From Pantoea piersonii (GTDB lineage: Bacteria > Pseudomonadota > Gammaproteobacteria > Enterobacterales > Enterobacteriaceae): 64,000 nucleotides of DNA. The position numbers and the translations under genes were made by a program. The stretch covers positions 1 through 64,000 of the forward strand of contig NZ_RARB01000001.1 of the NCBI RefSeq assembly GCF_003612015.1, given 5' to 3'. Positions 57,026 to 64,000 of this stretch are shown here, piece after piece; position 1 is the first letter of the stretch; the number at the start of each line of letters is the position of its first letter. The notes below the pieces were generated by a model that was given only the letters and a program-made list of their open reading frames with translations, searched no databases and was not told the origin of the DNA.

Positions 57026-60000
57026 GTTACCCTGAGTCGCTGAATCCTCTGACGCTGCCGCTGCGCGGCGAGCGTCTGATCGAGGCTTCGGCGGGAACCG
57101 GCAAAACCTTTACTATCGGCGTGCTCTATTTGCGCCTGCTGTTGGGGTTGGGCGGCGAAAACAGTTACAGCCGCCCGCTGTCGGTCGAAGAAATTCTGGT
57201 AGTGACCTTTACCGAGGCCGCCACCGCTGAACTGCGCGGACGCATCCGCGAAAATATTCATGAGCTGCGCCTGGCCTGCGTGCGCGGTGCCAGCAGTAAT
57301 CCGATGCTGGCGCAGCTGCTGGGCCAGATTGACGATCTCTCGCAGGCCGCTTCGCTGCTGCTGGCGGCGGAGCGTCAGATGGACGAGGCGGCGATATTCA
57401 CGATTCACGGCTTCTGCCAGCGCATGCTTAACCTGAACGCCTTTGAGTCCGGCATGCTGTTCGAGCAGGAGCTGATAGAGGATGAGGCGGCGCTGTTTAA
57501 ACAGGCGACGGCGGACTTCTGGCGACGCCACTGCTATCCGCTGACGCTGGAGGTGGCGCGCGCCATTATCGCTGAGTGGAACGGACCCGAAAGCCTGCTG
57601 ACGACGCTGCGGCCCTGGCTGCAAGGCGAGTCGCCTCGCCTGAAGCGTCCACCTGCCGACGACGAAACCCTTGCGACGCGCCACGCTGCCAATCTGGCGC
57701 GCATCAGCGCCATGAAGCAGCAGTGGCAGGCGGTAAGCGACGAAGTTGAAGGCATCGTCAGCCAGTCCGGCGTTGATAAGCGCAGCTACAGTAGTAAATA
57801 TCTGCCGCTCTGGGTGGCGAAGATCACCCAGTGGGCCAACAGCGAAACGGTGGACTATCTCTTTCCTAAAGAGCTGGAGCGTTTCGCCCAGCGCGTGCTG
57901 CTGGAAAAAACCAAAAAAGGCGAGCCGCCGCAGCATCCGCTGTTTCAGGCGGTAGAGGCCTTTCTCGCCGAGCCGCTGTCGCTGCGTGACCTGGTTATCG
58001 CCCGCGCGCTGGTAGAAGTACGCGACGCGGTGCGTAAAGAGAAGCGCCTGCGCGCGCTGCTCGGCTTCGACGATCTGCTGAGCCGGCTCGACGAGGCGCT
58101 GCAGCAGCCGGGCGGCGCGCTGCTGGCCGACACTATCCGCGGCCGTTTTCCGGTGGCGCTGATCGATGAATTCCAGGATACCGATCCGCAACAGTACCGT
58201 ATTTTCCGCACGCTCTATCTTAATCAGCCTGAGCTGGCGCTGCTGCTGATCGGCGATCCCAAACAGGCTATTTACGCCTTCCGCGGCGCCGATATTTTTA
58301 CCTATCTGCGCGCGCGCAGCGAGGTCAGCGCCCACTACACGCTTGATACCAACTGGCGATCGTCGCCAGGAATGGTGCAGAGCGTAAACCGCCTTTTCGC
58401 CCGCATGGATTCGCCGTTTCTCTTTTCAGCTATCCCGTTTCTGCCGGTTAACCCGGCTGAGCCGAATCAGCAACTGACGCTATTGAAAGATGCGCAGCCG
58501 CAGGCGGCGCTGCGTTTCTGGCTGCAGCCCGGCGACGGCGTGGGCGTAAGCGACTATCAGCAATTTATGGCGCAGCAGTGCGCCGCCGATATCAGCCGCT
58601 GGCTGGTGGCCGGACAGCAGGGACGCGCTCTGCTGGGTAAGGGCGATAACCTGCGGCCGGTACAGGCGTCCGATATTACCGTGCTGGTGCGCAGCCGCAA
58701 CGAAGCAGGACTGGTTCGCGACGCGCTGAACGGCCTGTCGATTCCATCGGTCTACCTCTCTAACCGCGACAGCGTCTATACCACCCCCGAGGCGCGCGAA
58801 CTGCTGTGGCTGTTGCAGGCGATACAGGCGCCGGAGCAGGAGCGTCTGCTGCGCAGCGCGCTCGCCACCTCGATTTTCGCTATCGACGCCGCCTCGCTGG
58901 ATACGCTGAGCCAGAACGAGCGCGAATGGGATGCGCTGGTAGAGCAGTTCGCTGGCTGGCAGCAGCTATGGCACCAGCGCGGCGTGTTACCAATGCTGCG
59001 CGACGTGATGAATCAGCGGCAGCTGGCGGAAAATATGCTGGCCTCGGAGAACGGCGAGCGCAGGCTCACCGATCTGATGCACCTTGGCGAACTGTTGCAA
59101 GAGGCCTCGACGCAGCTCGACAGTCCCCATGCGCTGGTGCGCTTTCTCGCCCAGCAGATCGCCCGGCCCAATAGCCAGTCGGCGGATCAGCAGCTGCGTC
59201 TGGAGAGCGATCGCCATCTGGTACAGATCGTTACCATCCATAAATCCAAAGGATTACAGTACCCGCTGGTGTGGCTGCCTTTCGCCGCCGGCTTTCGTGA
59301 GGCGGCCAGCGCGCTCTATCACGACCGGGAGAGCTTCGCGACGCTGCTCGATGTGCAGGGCGACGAGCAGAGCATGGAGCTGGCCGAGCAGGAGCGACTG
59401 GCGGAAGATTTGCGCCTGCTCTACGTCGCCCTGACGCGCTCGGTGTACCACTGTAGCGTTGGCGTTGCGCCGCTGTTTAAAGGCGCGCGCAAAAAAGAGG
59501 GCGACAGCGATCTGCACAAGAGCGCGCTGGGCTATCTGGTGCAGCAGGGAGAGAGCGGCAACGCCGACCGTCTGCGCACCTGTCTGGCGACGCTGGCGGA
59601 TGGTGATACCGAGGTAGTGAGCGACGATCTGATCCCCGGCGAAAACTGGCGCGAGCAGGCGCAGCCCGACGATGCGCTCAGCAGCCGTCAGGTCACGCGC
59701 GACCTACGCGACGCCTGGCGCGTCACCAGCTACTCAGGTTTACAGCAGCACAACAGTTCGCCGCTGCTGGAAGCGATGCCCACTTTCGATATCGACGCGG
59801 CTGGCGAAGAGGGCGGCGAAGCGGAGAACGTGCTGACGCCGCATCACTTTCCGCGCGGCGCGGCGCCGGGCACCTTTTTGCACGGCCTGTTTGAATCGCT
59901 CGATTTTACCCGGCCGCCGGATCGGACGCTGCTGGAGACGCAGCTGGAACAGAACGGCTACCCGTCGCACTGGCTGCCGGTGCTGGAGGCGTGGATTGCA

Positions 60001-60558
60001 CGCGTGCTGCATACGCCGCTTAATCGCGACGGGCTGACGCTGGGCGCGCTGCAAAACCATGACCGGCTGGTAGAGATGGCTTTTTATCTGCCGCTGGAGC
60101 GCATGCTTAACGCAGCGGAGCTGGATGCGCTGATGCGCCAGCACGATGCGCTGTCGGCACGCGCGCCGCGTCTGGAGTTTCATCAGGTGCAGGGCATGCT
60201 GAAAGGCTTTATCGATCTGGTATTTCGCTGGAACGGTCAATATTATCTGCTGGATTATAAATCCAACTGGCTAGGCGACAGCGAAGCGGCCTATACCCCA
60301 GAGGCGATGGCGCAGGCGATGGTGGATCACCGCTACGACTTGCAATATCAGCTCTATACGCTGGCGCTGCATCGCTATCTGCAGCATCGTCTGCCCGGTT
60401 ATGATTATCAGCGCCACTTTGGCGGCGTGTTTTATCTGTTTTTGCGCGGCGTCGATGGCAGTTCGCCGGAAAACGGCATCTTTACCGCGCGGCCGTCGAC
60501 GGCGTTCGTCGACGGGCTGGACGCGTTGTTTCGTCGCCCGAAAGAGGAGGAAGTATGA
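57022..60558 (+). CDS. recB: Exodeoxyribonuclease V beta subunit (3'-5' helicase/nuclease)
   Basis: A 1178-aa UvrD-type SF1 helicase with a C-terminal nuclease. Walker A EASAGTGKT is at 21-29, Walker B region ALIDEFQDTDPQQYRIF, motif IV-VI segments (LIGDPKQAIYAFRGAD; VTIHKSKGLQYPLVWLP; LLYVALTRS), and the nuclease motif GFIDLVFRWNGQYYLLDYKSN near residue 1075. It loads RecA after Chi. It is coupled to ptrA and recD by 4-base overlaps. Confidence 0.97.
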   Translation: MSYPESLNPLTLPLRGERLIEASAGTGKTFTIGVLYLRLLLGLGGENSYSRPLSVEEILVVTFTEAATAELRGRIRENIHELRLACVRGASSNPMLAQLLGQIDDLSQAASLLLAAERQMDEAAIFTIHGFCQRMLNLNAFESGMLFEQELIEDEAALFKQATADFWRRHCYPLTLEVARAIIAEWNGPESLLTTLRPWLQGESPRLKRPPADDETLATRHAANLARISAMKQQWQAVSDEVEGIVSQSGVDKRSYSSKYLPLWVAKITQWANSETVDYLFPKELERFAQRVLLEKTKKGEPPQHPLFQAVEAFLAEPLSLRDLVIARALVEVRDAVRKEKRLRALLGFDDLLSRLDEALQQPGGALLADTIRGRFPVALIDEFQDTDPQQYRIFRTLYLNQPELALLLIGDPKQAIYAFRGADIFTYLRARSEVSAHYTLDTNWRSSPGMVQSVNRLFARMDSPFLFSAIPFLPVNPAEPNQQLTLLKDAQPQAALRFWLQPGDGVGVSDYQQFMAQQCAADISRWLVAGQQGRALLGKGDNLRPVQASDITVLVRSRNEAGLVRDALNGLSIPSVYLSNRDSVYTTPEARELLWLLQAIQAPEQERLLRSALATSIFAIDAASLDTLSQNEREWDALVEQFAGWQQLWHQRGVLPMLRDVMNQRQLAENMLASENGERRLTDLMHLGELLQEASTQLDSPHALVRFLAQQIARPNSQSADQQLRLESDRHLVQIVTIHKSKGLQYPLVWLPFAAGFREAASALYHDRESFATLLDVQGDEQSMELAEQERLAEDLRLLYVALTRSVYHCSVGVAPLFKGARKKEGDSDLHKSALGYLVQQGESGNADRLRTCLATLADGDTEVVSDDLIPGENWREQAQPDDALSSRQVTRDLRDAWRVTSYSGLQQHNSSPLLEAMPTFDIDAAGEEGGEAENVLTPHHFPRGAAPGTFLHGLFESLDFTRPPDRTLLETQLEQNGYPSHWLPVLEAWIARVLHTPLNRDGLTLGALQNHDRLVEMAFYLPLERMLNAAELDALMRQHDALSARAPRLEFHQVQGMLKGFIDLVFRWNGQYYLLDYKSNWLGDSEAAYTPEAMAQAMVDHRYDLQYQLYTLALHRYLQHRLPGYDYQRHFGGVFYLFLRGVDGSSPENGIFTARPSTAFVDGLDALFRRPKEEEV

Positions 60559-62396
60559 CGGAGATAGTGTCATTGCTCGATCAGGCGGTAGAGAAACGTC
60601 TGCTGCGGTCGCTCGATCTCCAGTTCGCGCGGCTGCTCGCCGACGCCTCACAGCCCGCGTGGCTGCTGGCGGCCGCCTGCGTCAGCGCCGAAGCGGGCGA
60701 CGGCCATGTCTGCCTGCCGCTGGCGCACCTGACCCCAGAGACGCTGTTCGCCGGACGTCACCCCGAACTGGCGCAGGCCTTATGGCGCGCAGCGGGCGCG
60801 CCGCCGTGCTGGAAAACGGCGCTATCGGGCTGGCCGGCGCTGAGCGATGGCGGCATCGCCACGCCGCTGGTGCTCAATCATGAACGGCTTTATCTGCATC
60901 GCCTGTGGCAAAGCGAAGGCCAGGTGGCGCGCTTTTTCACCCGGCAGGTGGAGATGGCGGAGATGGATATCGCCGCCGCGCAGAACGTGTTGAGTGCGCT
61001 GTTTGGCGATCGTCCCGATGACTGGCAAAAAATTGCTGCCGCCGTGGCGCTGACGCGCAAAACGGCGGTGATATCTGGCGGCCCCGGCACGGGCAAAACC
61101 ACCACCGTGGCGAAGCTGCTGGCGGCGATGATCCGCCTGAGCCGCAGCAGCCTGCGTATTCAGCTGGCGGCACCGACCGGAAAAGCGGCGGCGCGCCTTA
61201 CCGAATCGCTCGGCCAGGCGCTGCAGGCGCTGTCGGTAAGCGACGAGGAGCGGGCGCGTTTTCCCAGCGAAGCCACAACGCTGCATCGCCTGCTGGGCGC
61301 GCAGCCCGATACGCAGCGGCTGCGCTATCACGCCTCAAACCGGCTTCATCTTGATGTGCTGGTGGTGGACGAAGCCTCTATGGTCGATCTCTCGATGATG
61401 GCGAAACTGATCGCGGCGCTGCCTGACCATGCGCGCGTGATTTTCCTCGGCGATCGCGATCAGCTGGCGTCGGTGGAAGCGGGCGCCGTGCTGGGCGATA
61501 TCTGTCGCTGCGCTGAAACGGGTTACAGCCTGTCGCGCGCGCAGCAGCTGGTGGCGCTGACGCAGTGCGCGCTCGACGGCGCGGATGACGCGCGCGCCCC
61601 CGACGTGCGCGACAGCATTTGCCTGCTGCGCAAAAGTTACCGTTTCGACGCGAAATCGGGCATTGGTCAGCTGGCGCGCGCGGTCAATCTCGGCGATGCG
61701 CGCGAGGTCGAGGCGGTGATTAACGCCGCCTTTGAGGATATCGATTTTCAGGCGCTGCAGAGCGGCGAAGCCTATCAGGCTATGCTCGATGCCGTAGCGG
61801 AGGGCTACCGTCCTTACCTGAAATTAGTGCAGGCGCGCGCGCCGGTTGAGGAGATCCTGCAGGCGTTCAGCCGCTATCAGCTGCTTTGCGCATTGCGTGA
61901 CGGCCCCTTTGGCGTTCAGGGGTTGAATCAGCGCATCGAGCAGCGTCTGGTTCAGCTGCAGCGCATCCGCCGTCCGGCGGTCGGCAGCCGCTGGTATGCG
62001 GGACGGCCAGTGATGGTGACGCGAAACGACAGCGCGCTGGGGCTCTTCAACGGCGATATCGGCATTACCCTGCGCGATGCAGAGAATCAGCTGAAGGTCT
62101 TTTTCCCGCTGCCGGATGGTTCGGTGAAGGCAGTACAGCCGAGCCGCCTGCCGCCGCACGATACCGCCTGGGCGATGACGGTGCATAAGTCGCAGGGGTC
62201 GGAGTTCGAACATACTGCGCTGGTAATGCCCGCTCAGTTTTCACCGGTTTTGACGCGCGAGCTGGTCTATACCGCCATTACCCGCGCGCGCAAGCGGCTG
62301 ACGCTCTACAGCGAACCTGCGGTGTTTCAGCGTGCGGTGCAGCTGCAAACCCAGCGCCGCAGCGGGCTGGTGGAAAGGCTTAGTCTCGCCGTCTGA
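60555..62396 (+). CDS. recD: Exodeoxyribonuclease V alpha subunit (5'-3' helicase)
   Basis: A 613-aa SF1B helicase. Walker A is ISGGPGTGKTTTVAKLL (about 173-189), DEAH-like VLVVDEASMVDL, then IFLGDRDQLASVEAG and the late motif AMTVHKSQGSEFEHTALV with YTAITRARKRL. The N-terminal domain contacts RecB and RecC. It overlaps recB by ATGA and converges on argA. Confidence 0.97.
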   Translation: MTEIVSLLDQAVEKRLLRSLDLQFARLLADASQPAWLLAAACVSAEAGDGHVCLPLAHLTPETLFAGRHPELAQALWRAAGAPPCWKTALSGWPALSDGGIATPLVLNHERLYLHRLWQSEGQVARFFTRQVEMAEMDIAAAQNVLSALFGDRPDDWQKIAAAVALTRKTAVISGGPGTGKTTTVAKLLAAMIRLSRSSLRIQLAAPTGKAAARLTESLGQALQALSVSDEERARFPSEATTLHRLLGAQPDTQRLRYHASNRLHLDVLVVDEASMVDLSMMAKLIAALPDHARVIFLGDRDQLASVEAGAVLGDICRCAETGYSLSRAQQLVALTQCALDGADDARAPDVRDSICLLRKSYRFDAKSGIGQLARAVNLGDAREVEAVINAAFEDIDFQALQSGEAYQAMLDAVAEGYRPYLKLVQARAPVEEILQAFSRYQLLCALRDGPFGVQGLNQRIEQRLVQLQRIRRPAVGSRWYAGRPVMVTRNDSALGLFNGDIGITLRDAENQLKVFFPLPDGSVKAVQPSRLPPHDTAWAMTVHKSQGSEFEHTALVMPAQFSPVLTRELVYTAITRARKRLTLYSEPAVFQRAVQLQTQRRSGLVERLSLAV

Positions 62397-62433
62397 CGGG
62401 TGTTTCTGGCAAACGACTCAGTACATTACTGCG

Positions 62434-62536
62434 CGGGCAACAGGGGCTGTGGAACAAAGCGTCCCGCGCCAGGGAAGGCGCGGGCCGAGCGGGCAGGGAT
62501 GCTTGAGCGACTTTGTGGAACAGCCCCTGTTGCCCG
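62434..62536. repeat. Large inverted repeat between recD and argA
   Basis: Two 17-bp arms, perfect inverted copies (cgggcaacaggggctgt at 62434-62450; its complement at 62520-62536), enclose 69 bases. That insert contains a second hairpin, cccgcgcc...ggcgcggg. It fills most of the 175-base convergent gap. It may be a bidirectional terminator, a dispersed palindromic repeat or a structured RNA; there is no clear T tract. Confidence 0.7.
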
Positions 62537-62571
62537 TGCCTGCTCATCAGTCTGGCGCAAGCTGTTCCAAA

Positions 62572-63900
62572 TCAGGTCAGATCCGCCATCAGCACCTTAG
62601 AGCGCCGCTGGTAGTTGTACATTTGCTTTTTACTCTCTGGCAGCGACTCAATATCCACCGGCGTAAAGCCGCGTTCCTGAAACCAGTGAATGCTGCGCGT
62701 CGTCAGAACAAACAGCTTCTCCAGCCCCATTTGTCGCGCCTGAAGCGCAACGCGCTGCAGCAACATCTCGCCGCGTGAGGAGCTGCGATAGTCAGGATGC
62801 ACCGCCACGCAGGCCATTTCGCCAATTTTCTCATCCATAAAGGGGTAGAGCGCCGCACAGGCGATGGTCAGATTGTCGCGTATGATAATGGTGAACTTGT
62901 CGATCTCCATCTCCAGCTGCTCGCGCGAGCGACGCACCAGAATACCCTGCTGCTCCAGCGGGCGGATCAGCTCCAGAATGCCGCCGATATCGTTAATAGT
63001 GGCGCGGCGGATCTGCTCGCTCGACTCCATAACGATCTGCGTGCCGATACCGTCGCGTGAAAAGAGTTCCTGCAACAGCGCGCCATCTTCCTGATAGCTG
63101 ATGAGATGGCTGCGGCGCACGCCGCTCCGGCAGGCTTTCACCGCGCCACGCAGGAAACGCACCGTGCCGGACAGATAGTCGCCGTCGCTCTCCATCTCCT
63201 CGATGCGCGCCTGCGCGTCATTCGGGAAGAGTTCGGAGATAATCGCGCCGTCGCGGCTGGTCACGCCCTGCTCGGAGCAGAAACCAATCATCTTTTCCGC
63301 CTTCAGCTTGATCGCCAGCTGGGTGGCGACCTCTTCCGACGTCAGGTTAAAGCTTTCGCCGGTAACAGAGACCGCCACCGGACCGAGCAGCACGATTGCA
63401 TTGTTATCCAGCTGCCGATGGATCGCCTCTTCGTCGATGCGGCGAATACGCCCGCTGTGGCAGTAATCCACGCCGTCATCCACGCCCAGCGGCTGCGCGA
63501 TAATGAAGTTGCCGCTAACGACATTGATATGCGCGCCCTGCAGCGGCGTATTGTTAAGGCTCATTGAAAGTCGCGCCGTAATATCGAGCTGTAACCGTCC
63601 CGCCGCCTGCTTCACCAGCTCCAGCGATTGGGCATCGGTGACGCGGGTGTGCTTGTGGTAAACCGGCTCCAGCTGATGCTGCGCCAGGCTGGCGTCAATC
63701 TGCGGACGCGCGCCATACACCACCACCAGACGTATCCCGAGGCTGTGCAGCAAACCGATATCGTTGACGATGCTGGAGAAATTTTCGTGCTCGATCGCTT
63801 CGCCGCCCAGCATGATGACAAAGGTCTTGTCCCGATGGGCATTGATATAGGGAACGGTGTGGCGAAAACCCTGAACCAGCTCAGTACTACGTTCCTTCAC
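62572..63900 (-). CDS. argA: N-acetylglutamate synthase
   Basis: A 442-aa first enzyme of arginine synthesis. An N-terminal amino-acid-kinase fold (about 20-280; [29 protein letters not shown]) binds arginine for feedback inhibition, and a C-terminal GNAT domain (about 295-440; [22 protein letters not shown]) transfers acetyl. The GTG at 63900 follows gagg at proper spacing and matches the E. coli N-terminus; an in-frame TTG at 63912 is less likely. Paired ARG boxes lie just upstream. Confidence 0.96.
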   Translation of the reverse strand: MKERSTELVQGFRHTVPYINAHRDKTFVIMLGGEAIEHENFSSIVNDIGLLHSLGIRLVVVYGARPQIDASLAQHQLEPVYHKHTRVTDAQSLELVKQAAGRLQLDITARLSMSLNNTPLQGAHINVVSGNFIIAQPLGVDDGVDYCHSGRIRRIDEEAIHRQLDNNAIVLLGPVAVSVTGESFNLTSEEVATQLAIKLKAEKMIGFCSEQGVTSRDGAIISELFPNDAQARIEEMESDGDYLSGTVRFLRGAVKACRSGVRRSHLISYQEDGALLQELFSRDGIGTQIVMESSEQIRRATINDIGGILELIRPLEQQGILVRRSREQLEMEIDKFTIIIRDNLTIACAALYPFMDEKIGEMACVAVHPDYRSSSRGEMLLQRVALQARQMGLEKLFVLTTRSIHWFQERGFTPVDIESLPESKKQMYNYQRRSKVLMADLT

Positions 63901-63910
63901 GGCAAACCTC

Positions 63911-63949
63911 AATGAATGATTATTCGTAATTTCTGTATTTTTATTCTTT
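63911..63949. promoter_or_regulatory. Pair of ArgR (ARG) boxes upstream of argA
   Basis: Two 18-base boxes, aatgaatgattattcgta (63911-63928) and tctgtatttttattcttt (63932-63949), fit TGAAT-N4-ATTCA with 1 and 2 mismatches. They are separated by exactly 3 bases, the standard spacing for an ArgR hexamer. They lie 10-50 bases before the argA start, where they would overlap the promoter. Confidence 0.88.
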
Positions 63950-64000
63950 CAGGGCCACTTTTGCAAGAATTAAACCTGACGTAAATTTACGTTTTTTCGG

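Noticed and set aside
54164-58335. Long antisense frames (412 to 514 codons) opposite ptrA and recB
   Set aside because: They have no recognisable domains, are rich in Arg, Gln and His, and follow the codon phase of the sense genes; shadows only.

Overview
The window is a GC-rich chromosomal segment of an enterobacterium (Enterobacterales). The housekeeping proteins are close to those of E. coli. The gene set, with purine-degradation (hpx) genes, an mtn methionine-salvage cluster and GC-rich codons, fits the Pantoea/Mixta/Erwinia group best. That placement is an inference; no rRNA is in view. I saw no insertion sequence, prophage, CRISPR array or integrase.

Layout. (1) 1-7.85 kb: the block that follows rrnH in E. 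coli: tRNA-Asp, yafD, mltD, gloB, yafS, rnhA, dnaQ, tRNA-Asp. An accessory cyclase/MFS pair sits between yafD and mltD. (2) 7.86-27.6 kb: an accessory nitrogen-scavenging island directly after the second tRNA-Asp. It holds an NCS1 permease, a GntR regulator, allantoin racemase and allantoinase; a Tat-exported oxalate decarboxylase and an HPP membrane protein; the oxamate amidohydrolase group hpxWXYZ; an RpiR regulator; and an eight-gene operon (ABC transporter, ureidoglycine aminotransferase, allantoate amidohydrolase, OHCU decarboxylase, HIU hydrolase). katG follows. Together these predict the route HIU > OHCU > allantoin > allantoate > ureidoglycine > oxalurate > oxamate > oxalate > formate + CO2. 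Promoter sequences suggest control by nitrogen limitation (sigma-54/NtrC) and by local repressors. (3) 27.7-34.0 kb: methionine salvage (yafV, ybdL, mtnBCD, mtnA, mtnK), with a MetJ operator in each divergent gap. (4) 34.0-40.2 kb: fadE with a FadR site, lpcA, yafJ, yafK, and dinB with a LexA box. (5) 40.4-64 kb: tas, ygdR, ygdQ, mutH, a DnaA-box region matching DARS2, rppH-ptsP, lgt-thyA, a minor-pseudopilin operon, recC-ptrA-recB-recD, and argA with paired ARG boxes.

Regions 4 and 5 lie far apart in E. coli (about 5-6 min and 64 min) but at similar distances on either side of oriC. Their junction between dinB and tas therefore looks like the endpoint of an inversion symmetric about the origin.

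The observations I rate highest are the oxalate decarboxylase placed inside the allantoin/oxamate cluster, the near-consensus sigma-54 promoter with an NtrC-type palindrome upstream of hpxF, the DARS2 region, the dinB/tas junction, and a pseudopilin gene (ppdC) that lacks an ordinary start codon near its conserved leader.
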